A DNA stretch of 64,000 bases, from contig OY987298.1 of NCBI GenBank assembly GCA_963920635.1, positions 68,469,949-68,533,948 on the forward strand. Direction: 5' to 3'. The translations under genes and the position numbers were made by a program. This document shows, piece after piece, positions 34,111-46,000 of the stretch. Position 1 is the first letter of the stretch; each line of letters begins with the position of its first letter. The notes under the pieces were generated by a model. The model saw only the letters and a program-made list of their open reading frames with translations, was not told the DNA's origin and did no database searches. This stretch comes from Pseudeuparius sepicola. Taxonomy: Eukaryota > Arthropoda > Insecta > Coleoptera > Anthribidae.

Positions 34111-35462
34111 AGGGTCGAACCGCGCTATGCGCTATATTTATTCATTATTCAAGTTTGGACTACCGGAGTCTACGGCTATAATAATAATTATTAGATGAGG
34201 TCATAGGTATCGTCAATCCAATTACAGTTACTAATAATTATGAGAAAATATAGGAATCGAGAGGAATTGAAAATTATTGTTCATAGAACGAATATCATAT
34301 AGGATCATGAATCTATACTAGGTATACCTATGTGTATAATATAGGTGTATAAGATTTTAATCAAGTTCCAATCATACCTATTATTATTTACAGAAATTCA
34401 TAACACTACTGTTTTTAAGTATACGATACTTACGCAACTGAATTTAAGTTGCTAGCGCCCCGAGGGGACTATGCGAACTAATATATGGGCCATCGTCACC
34501 ATGGCAACGGTGCCAGCCTTGGATCTAGACTGGTCAAGGTTAGTGGAACTAACCTTGTACACTGGTGTGTTCTTTGTTCTTGTTCGTTGTTGGCATGGCC
34601 CATAGACTAGTTTAGCATTGAGCCTATAGGGGGCGTATTTCTTATATTCAATGGCGTATAGGCGTTCCTCCCGTCATTAGTCTGAGGTTCCTCCATCGAC
34701 GGTATGGATAGGATCACGATAAGAAAACGGTATAAATATGCCAGCTAGGAGAACAAAAATCAAACTCTTCTGCGCACCTACGTTACTTCGACAAAAGCAA
34801 GGCCTACTATAAAGACTTGGCCTTGGACAAAAGCGCGGCCTCCAAAAATATAGTCCTGAAATTAGTCTCACTGACATACGACAGTAATCAATTATACTTC
34901 AAGTTAAATCCAAAAACAAAAACAGAATGTAGAATGTAGGCACCTTGATTACACCTTGGTTTATATGTGGTTGCCTAGAATAGTTTCATCTTATCTGCGA
35001 GATAAATAGAAATTGATCAGCTTATTCTCCATCCCCAAAAACAGCAGTGCCAAATTTCAGTTCATTATGCATTACAATTTCAAAGTTACCGCCGAAAAGG
35101 TAAATCGCAGGTTGCCCTTTTGAGATTCCATATCTCCGTTAATGGGCGTCTTAGAAAAAATATTTATATGAAATACCCCATATGTTTTGACGTCCCTACC
35201 TGATTTTGCGAGATTGCCCCATACTTCCGGACACCAACACCATGTAGGTATAGGGCAAAGTCTATATAGACTTTGGGTCTAGGGTTCTATTTAAAAAAAT
35301 GAAACTATGTTCATATTTCTTTTAAGCGACATCATAAATAAATTATTATTATTTCGGCCGTTTGAATACACCCCTCAAAAGTTCGCAAAAAGTTATGAAA
35401 CTTTTATATAATTTTTTTGTAAGGTCAAAAATAGAGGAGCAAGCATATAAAACAACCAGAAG
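34111..35462. other. Unassigned flank
   Basis: No gene recognised. 34500-34570 has short inverted words (CCATGGCAACGG; CTAGACTGGTCAAGGTTAG). The rest is AT-rich. Confidence 0.3.
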
Positions 35463-35464
35463 TA

Positions 35465-36021
35465 CAGGGTTAGGCAGAATGAAGTATCTATTTTCTATGT
35501 ACTGGTATTTGTTAATGGTTAAACTTTAAGCAAAAATTGAAACAAAATGTTCTTGAGTAAACATGGCAATTCTATTTTCTCAATATCACATCAGTCAAAT
35601 GACCTCCGCCTCGCTGCTGGCACTCCTGAAGTCTAGCACAAACGTTTTGCTTCACTCGTTGCAACATTTCAATTGGGATTGGGTCAATCTCGGTTCGAAT
35701 CATTGAATTGACAAAGTAGACAATTCGATGGTTCGAATATTATGCTTCAGTTGTTCAGTTTGGCAACTGTCATAAATTGCCATGTATCGGGAACACATGG
35801 TGACTTGATTTGAAATTAGATTTTTTTACATTATTGAATAAATGTAGTTCAAAAATGGATAGGTTATTCTGCCTAATTCACAGTCATTTGACAGGTGTGA
35901 TATTCAGAAAATAGAATTGCCATGTTTACTCAAGAACATTTTGTTTCGGTTTTTTATTAAAGTTTAACCATTAATAAATACCAGTATATAGAAAATATAT
36001 ACTTCATTCTGCCTAATCCTG
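35465..36021 (-). mobile_element. TA-flanked TIR element with transposase C-terminal remnant
   Basis: Ends CAGGGTTAGGCAGAATGAAG and its reverse CTTCATTCTGCCTAATCCTG, TA on both sides; arms about 150 bp including GAACATTTTGTTTC. Minus-strand 35710-35582 reads IRTEIDPIPIEMLQRVKQNV and LQECQQRGGGH, like the C-terminus of IS630/Tc1/mariner-type transposases. This gives direct support for the superfamily of these TA-flanked elements. Confidence 0.78.
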
Positions 36022-36039
36022 TATAATTATTTTAATCTT

Positions 36040-36640
36040 GATTAATCATCCGCAAATTCAATGACCTTGACGGACGCCATATTAGGGGAATATAAATCAG
36101 ATTAATTCAGAAATACAGAGTATTCGTAGACCGTCAGACAGTGACAGATTTTCCTTACTGATTTTCTCATTTATGCCTTAGAGAGGGTTGAAAGGTAAAT
36201 CGCTGCTGAGTCGGAAACTAGTAATTTTAAGTTTGGCCCCGGGGAAAACATAATAAGGAAAATTCGATTTTTCAAAACAGAAAAAAAGGTACTAATTCTC
36301 ACTTATGCCATGTTCACCGTATATGATTTCTTATACTATTCCGACCTCGAAAACCCAAAGGCATAAGTGGAAAAAGGGTGGAAAAAGGGTTGAATTAAGG
36401 ATTTGGCAGATCACACAAAAAATTACTTGGGTTACTGACTCCGTCAGTTATGCCGTTCGAAATGATGAAAACTTATAGCCTCACTAGCCCAAAAATTGAT
36501 TGGCAGAAGTGACGCGTGGGGAAAATGCACTTTTGGGTCGGAAAATAACTCGGAAAAATTGTTTTTTTCGCGTTCTCCACGCGCTTTGACCTATTGCGCA
36601 TCCTATTTCTAGGCAAATTTAATGGCCGCCATATTATCCT
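36040..36640. repeat. Dispersed repeats shared with 58230-58325 and 51890-52390
   Basis: 36043-36125 (ATCCGCAAATTCAATGACCT, then AATTCAGAAATACAGAGTA) matches 58227-58325. 36225-36640 (GGCCCCGGGGAAAACATAAT, AAAGGGTTGAATTAAGG, CCTCACTAGCCC) matches 51890-52390 at lower similarity. Confidence 0.6.
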
Positions 36641-37215
36641 CACTTTGACGTTTGCAGTTTGTTCTCAGCGGTAGTTGTTGTATTTTCAGCAGAGAAATGG
36701 TCAGTGCTTTTGGAAACATCACAATAACCTAACAACGACAAAATGAGAGATTCACATAATCTTACTTTAACGTTCGTGCCCAGGATGTCTTTAAACGTAT
36801 ATAAGGTTCTCAATTTAGAGTAGCTTTTCTTTAAAATATAAGATACATGGCTCTGAAAACGCATATCACTATCGAAGAAAACTCCAAGGTTTTTACAGGA
36901 CGCAGAAAATCTAAGAACCACATCATTGATAACAACGTCATAATTCCCGGAATTCACAATCAATTCCCTATCCCTGCCAAAGACCATTAACTGGGTTTTA
37001 GACCCATTCAACAATCCGTGTACCTGACAAATTTGATAGATTCTATCTAGGTCTTTATTGACACAAATAGTAGCATTTCCTAATTCAGCTGTATTAAAGC
37101 TATAATACAGTTGAAAATCATCAGCATACTTTAACGTGATTCAAATGTTCCCGAAAATCAGCAGTATATACAGTAAATAAGAGAGGCCCCAGTATTTTAT
37201 TGCCTACCAATATAC
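36640..37215 (-). pseudogene. LINE reverse transcriptase fragment (YADD box)
   Basis: Reading from 37215: ILGPLLFTVYTADFREHLN, a 1-bp frameshift, LKYADDFQLYYSFN (YADD at 37128-37117), then LNGSKTQLMVFGRDRELI, CKNLGVFFDSDMRFQSHV and LGTNVKVRLCESLI. Motif order and spacing are of Jockey/CR1-like non-LTR RTs. The 3' end trails into unrelated sequence after ILSLLGYCD; the 5' part is missing. Confidence 0.85.
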
Positions 37216-37592
37216 GGTCTTTTAAAAGAAAAATCCTGTTAGTTTAATAAAATATACATAAATTTTATTTGCATGCATACGATTAGCTAAAACACAAAGA
37301 AAACATTGTATTATTTGTAAAATTATAATTATCAAATTAAATGTGTTTTTATCAACAGAATATTCATTCATTTATCTAGTAATATAATCTACATATTTTT
37401 AACAACATTTATTTGAAAGAAAACGTTTAAAATAAGCAAAAACCATAAAAAAGTATCTATTGCTGTGTAAAACATATTGATCAATTTAAATTCTGATTCG
37501 CAACTGACGCGTCACAAGATGCGCAATGACATACCGTGGGTAAGCCTATCGTGGATAGGACCAGAAGATAAGTATACACACCAAAGGCATCG

Positions 37593-37660
37593 CGTATCAC
37601 TATTATCACAGACCTATATAGCTTCGCTAAGCTATATAGGTCTGTGATAATAGTGATACG
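37593..37660. repeat. Perfect 32-bp hairpin with CGCT loop
   Basis: CGTATCACTATTATCACAGA, then CCTATATAGCTT, is followed by CGCT and its exact reverse complement. A partial third copy (CTAAGCTATATAGGTCTGTG) follows at 37661-37680. Confidence 0.92.
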
Positions 37661-37730
37661 CTAAGCTATATAGGTCTGTGCTATTTTACTGCGGCAAATA
37701 TAATGTTCCGTTTATCACTCTCCAATTACA

Positions 37731-37992
37731 GAAAATATAGTTCCACAACAGAAAGCTCCTTAACAATACCTGTCAAATGGACTCCAACTACAGACTCCAA
37801 AAACAAGCAGATTGCAATTCTTATGAAATGATATTTTCACAAAATATAATCTTCCCAATTCGTAGATTAGCCAACATTTTAATAGTGTACCTCAATATCA
37901 ATGCATTTGGAAAATATTAAGCTTCAAAGTTGGAGTCCATTTAACAGCTGTCATTAAGGAGCTCTCTGTTCTAAATATATTTTCTGTGCTCC
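37731..37992. repeat. Small inverted-repeat element
   Basis: CAGAAAATATAGTTCC, then AAAGCTCCTTAACAAT, then AAATGGACTCCAACT, pairs with AGTTGGAGTCCATTTAAC, then AAGGAGCTC, then ATATATTTTCTG. Arms about 65 bp, loop about 130 bp. MITE-like, unassigned. Confidence 0.7.
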
Positions 37993-38164
37993 AATTCATA
38001 TGATTTTTCTGTCTTAGTTTTTTGTTTACATGAACTAGCATGTCATTGACCCCAGTCAAAATCTCTCACCAGTGGCGTAACATGAAGTTGTTATTTCAAT
38101 AATTTAGTTAAAAGTTATAACACGTTAAATCTTATTTTTCTACTCCTATGCTAGTAACATATAA

Positions 38165-38350
38165 ATTAAGTGACGGTTTAGGTTATAAAGTAAGTCCATT
38201 GTTACAAACACTGACACGTAATAACTGACACGTAATAATAGTATATTACATAGCGAGAGTTGTAAACAGCTTATTACGTATGAGTGGAAAAGTTGCGCAC
38301 GAGCCGCGCAGCGGCGAGTGCTGTAATTCCACGAGTGCGTTGTGTTTTTA
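38165..38350. repeat. Repeat R1, copy 1
   Basis: GACGGTTTAGGTTATAAAGT, then duplicated CTGACACGTAATAA, then a segment AGTATATTACATAGCGAGAG to AATTCCACGAG. Both segments recur at 41505-41920, with the second one inverted there. Confidence 0.7.
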
Positions 38351-38674
38351 ATGCATTCCTTCCACATTTCCCCATGTAATGAGAATAAGATAAAGTGATA
38401 AATGGAAAGAAACAAAGTGCAAAATATGTTTCTTGGAATGTCTTTATTTATTAAAGTGCCTATACCTATTTGTTTAGACTTTTTATTTTTTAAAATATAA
38501 AAAACTATCTAAGTATGATATTTATACATTTAAAAACACAGTTTTTAGAACCACCACCAACTCATAAAAGTCTATATTACAAAATGGAACTATTCTCTAA
38601 AAGTAGGTGCCTGTGAATATAAAGTTAGGCGCAATGATTGTCACATATTCATAATTTAAACCATTTTATACATC

Positions 38675-39036
38675 TATATAGCCAGTTAACCGTACGTCTG
38701 TCCAATCAATTTGTTTCCGTATAGACATTTCGTCTACAACCAAATTGCATAAAATTTGTTGACACTGCTGGGAAGCTTCTTTTTGTTTGTTGTGTAATGC
38801 AGTTAATGCTTCATCAGTAAAACCAGGCTGCCCATCAACGGATCTGTACCATTTTTAAATTGTGCTTAAATGAGGTAATGTTTTATTAAATGTATTTCGC
38901 ACAAACTCATATCCTGCTGATGAGTAAAATGATAATGTAAGGGCAAAACATCGTATAGGCTTTCGTTGTACATCTGGTTTGAAGGGCCCTTCAATAGTCT
39001 CTCGAACATATCAGCTGCAACTCCAGAAAGAGAAGC
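38675..39036 (-). pseudogene. Second P-like transposase core fragment
   Basis: After acceptor TTTTTAG|GCT the minus strand reads SGVAADMFERLLKGPS, a frame slip, RCFALTLSFYSSAGYEFVRN, KTLPHL with an in-frame stop, KWYRSVDGQPGFTDEALTAL, and NLVVDEMSIRKQIDW. It is clearly the same protein region as 25750-26160 and uses the same intron position and phase. It also has a frameshift and a stop, so it is a pseudogene. Confidence 0.88.
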
Positions 39037-39084
39037 CTAAAAATGTACATTGAAACAAAAGAAAAAACACTACTAAAATACATA

Positions 39085-39620
39085 TATTAATTTCATTATG
39101 CATTCTGAGGACTCAAGGCATTTCTCCTTTAATGTAGTAATCAATTCATTTAAATTTTTGACTTTACATTTTAGGCGCCTCACTGTTTCTTGCAAAATGT
39201 TCACTTTTTTGTTAGTTTCTTTATTTTTTTCAAAAGCAAATGATAATTCTTTCTTGCTTGTTCGGGTGTATCAAAAACGTCACTTTCTAGATCTCCTACA
39301 TAGGCTTTCCTCTTAAAATATGTTAATGTGAAATATTATTGTTGATTTTAAAAGTAAATAATATAAATTTGACGACGCACTAAAACATCTTACTTTTTTC
39401 TCTTGGAAGCAACCGGAGGAACAATTAAATTAAGGATTCCGTTAAACCCGGATTTAGGGCCGATTTATTCATGTGGGAAATTATCAGGGTCTTCACGTAG
39501 TTGCTTCAATATGATGGCTTCAGTTTCTGATTTCTGAAGCTGTTAACGTTGAACTGGTATCATGCACTTCAGTAGTAGGTATTTACTTCAACAGAAGAAG
39601 TACTGCTACTGTTATCAGAG
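39085..39620 (-). pseudogene. Upstream exons of the second P-like copy
   Basis: 39311-39085 reads KAYVGDLESDVFDTPEQARK, then NILQETVRRLKCKVKNLNEL: a DTPxxAR motif and the coiled coil expected before the core. 39600-39392 contains a Ser-rich stretch (MRKDSDNSSSTSS) and ends at AAAAAA|GTAAGA. No THAP finger was seen upstream. Frames are interrupted. Confidence 0.65.
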
Positions 39621-39805
39621 TCCTTTCTCATTTGTCTATTGAAAGAAAAATATAAATTTAAATGAAGTACCTACCTACATGGAGGCATATACAGAAATTT
39701 ACAGTTGTTCGGTGTTTTTTAGTTTGTGGGTTTAAACAGCAGTATTTTTTTATAAGAACCATTTGTTTATATTTAAATAACAGAAAAGGTTATTTTGTGA
39801 AGTGT

Positions 39806-40178
39806 AAGGCCATAGTGAAGACTCGCTTTGAGCCTCGACTGAAGCATCGCCTTAGGCCTGAAGCATTGACTATAACATAGCATCGACCAAAGTCTTGCAT
39901 CAGAGTGCACATAGTGATGCGGGGAATGAAACATGACCTTCTGGGCACCAATCAGAAACTCTGCTCATTGCAGGCATCAAGGCCTGTGGAGAGTCCTGAA
40001 ATCAAATTAGTTTGGATCTTTGGTAGATGCGAGGCTTAAGTCGAGACTTAATTCCTGAGTCAAGCCTCTACTATATACGAGTAGGTTATATTTACAACTA
40101 TATTTTGTTTGGAAGTTAGTGTAGCCGCTTCAGGCGGTGCTTCAGTTGAGGCTCAAGGCGAGTCTTCACCATATCCTT
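39806..40178. mobile_element. MITE with GTGAAGACTCGCnTTGAGCCT termini
   Basis: Left TAGTGAAGACTCGCTTTGAG and CTGAAGCATCGCC pair with right GGCGGTGCTTCAG and CTCAAGGCGAGTCTTCACCA. Arms about 55 bp. No coding; superfamily unknown. Confidence 0.7.
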
Positions 40179-40549
40179 CCTTATCCTTCGACTAAGTTTT
40201 ATTTATGAAGATATACAAATAAAAATTATTAGTCAAGATTCTTAAGGTCGAAAAGTTGCATAAAAAATGAAAACTTTGCATATAAGCACAATGTTCCAAA
40301 CTCTTCACCAATGAATAAATAATATTTGTCGTAGGATATAGGACCAGATCGGATAGGACAATATTTTTGTTTTCATTTTATTCGAAATAGGGCATGGCAA
40401 AATTGCGCCAGACAAAAAGCGAGAAAGCCGCTGGTCTACCTAGCGCGCAATCCGCAACGATCTCTTATTGTATACGATTAGGATGGATTTATGGATTGAA
40501 TATAGGGCTCTGATATAGGTGTGATCACGCCTACAGCGCACTCACCACG

Positions 40550-40868
40550 GCCTTCGTAAAATAAACTGGACTGTTTTTCCAATATAATCATTATAATTTG
40601 TCCTACCTATATACATATATATTTCCCACCGAAAGGTCAGCCATATTGGGCACACACGTCATTGGCTGTCAAATGTCAAATGCACGATGGCTGTGGTTGG
40701 CCGTTGTCAAATGTCATTTTGTGTTGCCACCACAAATTTCGCTTTTCCCCTAGAATGCACACAATATGGCGGCTATCCAGGCGGGCGCCAGCGCCCTCTG
40801 TCGGATGGCTAAAAATTGGTGGAGGGACTAGGACCCAATGGCGGTCGAGTTTATTTTACGAGGGCCGT
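40550..40868. mobile_element. MITE with CGGCCnTCGTAAAATAAACT termini
   Basis: CGGCCTTCGTAAAATAAACT at the left is matched by AGTTTATTTTACGAGGGCCG at the right. The interior has repeated CAAATGTCA/TGTCAAATG words. No coding; no clear target duplication. Confidence 0.75.
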
Positions 40869-41239
40869 TGCACTTACGCACAGAACACGCTCTCTAAGAA
40901 CGAAAACTCCAATGTATCGTTACCGGTCGCGTGAAATTTGAGTAGAGGTTTTATTGGTATAATTTCTTTTTTTTTCAAATAATGGTATAAATTTGCCTTG
41001 AGTTAAATTAAGCTTAAATAATTAATCATAAGAAATATCTATACCACTATTATCGTTATTTATAAAAGAAATGAATAATACAGTCTATTTGCAAAATAGG
41101 TACTATTTATTAAATAACTATTTCTTAAAATTTTTTATACATTTAATAGCTATTTTTTTCAATTTCATTTTGATTTGCAGGATTCTCCTTACCCATTAGA
41201 ATGTTGTTTAACTTTTTATACTATTAAACTGCAAGAAAA

Positions 41240-41450
41240 TTTCAAAAAAGGAGATTTTTTTTCATATAAACATGTATCGAAATTGTGATCGAAATCCTAT
41301 TGGTTTTCGTTATACATGGCGTTGAAGTTCTTTTTTTAATGTTTTCTTTTATTTTCCTAAAGGACGACAGCTATGGCAATGACAGACATAATATTTCGAC
41401 ACAAATTAAATGCTATAAATTAAAAATAATTCGGCTTGTCCACTTCCATA
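41240..41450. mobile_element. Partial copy of the 15352 element
   Basis: AATTTCAAAAAAGGAGATTT, then CATATAAACATGTATCGAAA, then TATAAATTAAAAATAATTCG follow the left arm of the 15352-16508 element, with a short GTGATCGAAA duplication. Terminus missing. Confidence 0.7.
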
Positions 41451-41504
41451 TTATACTAATAATTCAATGTTGTGAACATGTGAACTGAGTCCGGTCGTTA
41501 AAAT

Positions 41505-41920
41505 GATAATAACTGACGGTTTAGGTTATAATTAAGTCCATTGTTACGAACACTGACACGTAACGACTGACACGTAATGACTGGCATGTAATAAAAAAAA
41601 ATACGTACCTATCTGTTCTTAATTAAAACGCAATTATCACGGGTGCCTTGTTAGTGCATCATCCGCGTCACCATAGCAACCAACCAACATACTAATTGTT
41701 GCCTTTCAGATAATCAGAAGTAGGTATAGTTTATCTATTATAATAGTTTTTCTTTCGTTCAAGAAAAATTATAATACAAAACTCGAGTAGTAAGCTTATT
41801 AGATACTCATCGTGGAATTACAGCATTCGCCGCTGCGCGACTCGTGCGCAACTTTTCCACTCGTACGTAATAAGCTTCTTACTACTCTCGCTATGTAATA
41901 TACTATTACATTCTATTCAA
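41505..41920. repeat. Repeat R1, copy 2, with inverted second half
   Basis: Begins GACGGTTTAGGTTATAATTA and CTGACACGTAA repeats as in copy 1. After about 200 bp of other sequence it has GAATTACAGCATTCGCCGCT to CTCGCTATGTAATATACT, the reverse complement of the second half of copy 1. AGTAGTAAGCTTATTA ends this block as an inverted repeat. Confidence 0.7.
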
Positions 41921-42119
41921 TTGCAGCTAATACACATCCGTGAATGTCAGGGGACGCTATAATATAACCCTTGTCTATGGACAGACAAGGCTATAACTAA
42001 TAATAACAATATATGTACTCCCAGGCCAATGTTCGAGCTGTGAGTACTTACCAACCCACTTTAAAAGTACTCTTTGTTATGAATTATAAACAAAAAATAG
42101 ACACAGGTAGACTGTAACA

Positions 42120-42914
42120 TGTGCCGCGCCCGACCTAAGGATCCCTAATCGTTATTTTTAGTTTATAGTTATAGTTTAGTGGGTTGTTATTTGTGGATAA
42201 AACCTAGTTCTAGATAGTAAATAGATATTAGTGGTGGTGCGGAGTGCCCAGCCACAGATGTGGTAGTGCGGAGTGCCCAGAGGGGCGGATGTTTTCGGCC
42301 GCTTTGGACGAAACCAACGGAGCGACCGGGGGAGGTCGGAGACAGTCGGAGCGAGGCGGCCGGGCAAGGAAGTGAGTGCCTGTGGGCGCACCGCGGGCGA
42401 TCGCGACATCGCGACAGCGGAAATCAAGTGGAGCCTGACTGGTACCGACTACCGACTGATTCTTCGTGACAGTATAGTGTGTGGCCGGCGTGGCCGCTGT
42501 AAGGGATTCCAGAGCGTTGGCTGGCAGGAACCTCGACGGTGAAGACGAGAACGAAGTCAACTGAAGCAGTAATCCGAATGCGCCAAGGCTGTTGGTGCAT
42601 CTCACAGTATTTGGGAGTGTTTTGGCAGTGGCCTAGCGGGGAACAGACAGTATACCTATTGCCAGGTTGAAGGAGAGTTTGGGGTCGTAAAGATCTCCAC
42701 ACACGGACCGCGTTTGGCTAGGGTATTAACCCCCGCCCAGGACTTATGGTGAGGTCTTTCTGATGGGGTTAAACAATTTTATAACTGGACAATTCATGAC
42801 TAGTCGTAAATAAATGCTTAAATTTGATTACGCTTTTTCAATTTGCGCTCGCAGCTGGAATCCACGCTAGTCGGGTACGCTACAGTTCCCGCTCTACAAC
42901 TGTAGTCGCGTGCA
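42120..42914 (+). repeat. 5' LTR (795 bp)
   Basis: TGTGCCGCGC to GTCGCGTGCA. It contains a GC-rich centre, an AATAAA at 42809-42814, and no convincing TATA box. Several antisense open frames of up to 125 codons lie inside it and recur identically in the 3' LTR; they are chance frames. Confidence 0.96.
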
Positions 42915-42916
42915 TT

Positions 42917-42931
42917 TGGCGCCCAACGTGG
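42917..42931 (+). other. Primer-binding site, tRNA-Lys
   Basis: TGGCGCCCAACGTGG, two bases after the LTR end, is the reverse complement of the 3' end of insect tRNA-Lys(CTT) including CCA (15 matched bases). Confidence 0.85.
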
Positions 42932-43041
42932 CTGCGAAGCTGCAGGTTGGATCAGTGTTGTTAGGTTTCCTTTTATAAATTTGAATTAGAGATAATTCTG
43001 CATTTATTTGTTTTATGTGAAGTCTAATTTCATTCAACAAA

Positions 43042-46000
43042 ATGCCGAATGAAAATAATGATAGGGGGAATGGGGTTGAAGAACCGTCATCGGACCAAGT
43101 ACCAAATGTTGATACACCACGTACTGTTGAAGACTATCTGAGCCAATTAGCTTTTTGTGTTACAAATCTCAGCCTAAACTTGAACCAAGCTATGTGTAAA
43201 ATTTCGACTGATGTAAATTCCATTAAGAAAACTGTAAAACAATTAGAATCTGACAAAGATAATAACGATTCGGGAGATCTAGGTTATGGGGTGTTAGGGT
43301 CGGCACGACCCCCAGCTAAAACCGTTTCTTTTCAAAATGAGGTGGAAAATTCTGTTTTAAATGAATCGTTGGGGAGAAGATCTGTTGCCCTTTCTCAGAC
43401 TTCGCATTATTCTTTGTTGTGGAAGGAATTGGGGGGTTATAATTTACAATTTAAACCTGACGGAAATTTGCATCCGGTTGCCTTTGTAAAAAAGTTAGAG
43501 GTTATGTTTGAGGACGCTGATGTGCCGGAAAATAGACGCGTACAACTAGCAGTAGGAGCGCTTCGCGGCTCTGCGGCCGACTGGGGTCAAATCAAGGAAC
43601 AACAATTCCTAGATTTTGGAAGGTTTAAGGAATTATTTTTGCAACGGTACTGGGGTGTTGAGACTCAGCGAAATATGTACCAAAAATTGATGTATAGCGA
43701 ATGTAACACGGGTTCTAGAGCCGACTACTTTTTAAAATTGTTTATGGAGGCCACCTTTCTAAACAGCCCTCCAAATGAAAGGGAAATTGTTGATATGATT
43801 TCCAATCACTTTTCTTTGGACATTCGCAGAGGAATTTTGAGTGCCGGACTTAAGACAGTCGATGAAGTTGAGGCGTACCTGCGCAAGATGGACGCATTTG
43901 ACCGCGAAGAGCAGGTTAGGCGCAATGTTAGTAATCAGAGTAACTGGCGGGAAAATCGTAGAGTAGCAAATCCGAATCCGATTAGTAGTGGAAATCAGGG
44001 ACGTGCGGGACCGGTTAGGAATGATGTTAGGAATGATGTTAGGAATGAGGCAGGAAATGAACAGGGTGCGCCTAGGGCAATTAATAGGTCGATTTTCACT
44101 TTATTTAACAGCAGTCCTGATGAATTGCTGCAGGAAAGCGAACCACAGGTTATGAGTTCTAAGAAATCGCGCGTTCGACCGATTTTGAATATAAAGGTTT
44201 GTGGTATTAGGAAAAGTGTCTTAGTCGATAGTGGTTGCGATATGTCGGCAATAAGCGAGGACTTTTATAAGTATCTTAAGGCAGAGGGTGATCAACCACT
44301 CCCAGTGTTGCCAATGAATAGTGTAACTGTGACAGGCTCGATTAAAGCGCCTTCTGTAACGGTTAATAAGCAAGTTTTTCTTACTTTTAAGTTTGGTAAT
44401 GTGGTTTTCGACTACCCTTGCATAGTCGTGCCATCTCTATTGCGAGAAGTGATTTTAGGGTGGGACTGGATTGGCGATAATTCCCCGGTTACAATGGATG
44501 TCCCTAGATCGAACCTTTCCTTTATGTTGAAGGGAACGTTAGTTTCGTTACCATTTGGTGGAACTAGCTCTGTGGAATCGTGTGAGCTGAAGGTCGCCGT
44601 GAACGAGGTTCAATCGAGTAGTGAGAGGGATGTTATTTATTCGCTCCCTCTTATTCAAGTCTATGATGAATGTAAAATTAAAGAGGTTGCAAATCAGTCT
44701 CCTTTATTGGACGATAGACAGAAAAATGAGTTGTCAGGTTTTCTAATGTCTTTTCAAGACATATTTTCCGATAATCCAGGTAGAATTTCGAAGTATGAAC
44801 ATAAAATTGAGCTCAGGGACGAGTCTCCTTTCTATCTGAGATCGTTTCCCGTTCCACATGCCTATAAGGAAGAAGTTGATAGGCAGGTGAAGGAAATGGT
44901 AAAGTGGGGGGTTGTAAAGAGGGCCCAAACCGAGTATATTAGCCCTTTGGTTGTGGTGCGCAAAAAGGATGATTCAATTCGCGTATGTTTGGACGCTAGA
45001 CACATAAATAAACGGATGGTTCGGGACCACGTCACACCTCCGAATCCAAACGAGTTCATTGGTCATTTTACGCCTGGGCAGATCTTAACTTTAATCGATT
45101 TGACTGCTAGTTACTGGCAGATTCCCGTTTATGGCCCTCACCAGAAGTATTTGGGCTTTGCGTACGGAGGCTACACCTATGTCTTCACGGTTTTGCCTTT
45201 CGGCTTAAGCACATCGGTAGGTAGTTTTATACGAGGTTTAGACATAGTTCTCGGCGAAGAAGTCAAAGGGTTTGTACTGGCTTATGTCGACGATATACTC
45301 GTTTACTCTGAGTGTTACAAGGATCATTTGGCTCATCTGAATATCATTTTCAAAAAGTTTAGAGAAGTGGGCATTACTGTCAAGTTGCGGAAATGTGAAT
45401 TCGCTAAAGAAGAGTTGAGGTTTTTGGGTCACCTCCTAACACCCAATGGGATTAGTGTTGATCCAAATAGAGTTAAGGCTATCCAGGATTTTCGTAATCC
45501 AAGAAATCTCAAGGAACTTAGATCCTTCTTAGGGTTTGTTAATTATGATCGCAGGTTTTGTGAGCGATTTTCGAATCTGACCGTTCCCTTACTCCCCCTG
45601 TTGAAGAAGGGTAGCCGTTGGAGCTGGAAACCCGAGCACCAAGAGGCGTTCGAGGCAATTAAAGCGGGTTTTTGTGATGTCGTAATGCAACACCATCCTG
45701 ACCCTACCAAACGGTATTTTGTACAAACTGACAGTTCAGCGTACGGTATAGGGGCATGCCTCTTCCAGCTAAGTGACGAAGGTGAAAAAAATATTATTGC
45801 TTTTTATAGTCGGACTCTCAAAGGCGCCGAACTAAATTATACTGTGACAGAGAAGGAAGCATTAGCTGTTATTGCTGCTCTCCAACAGTGGCGTGTGTTC
45901 ATTTTAGGTCGTGAAACCACTGTCATTACAGATCATAAAAGTTTAGTTTTTATGCAATCATGTAGGTTAGTGAACGCGCGTATTTCTCGATGGATCCTAT

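Noticed and set aside
42176..42702. Antisense and sense open frames of 69-125 codons in both LTRs
   Set aside because: They overlap each other in several frames, recur only because the LTRs are identical, and show no protein motif; GC-rich chance frames.
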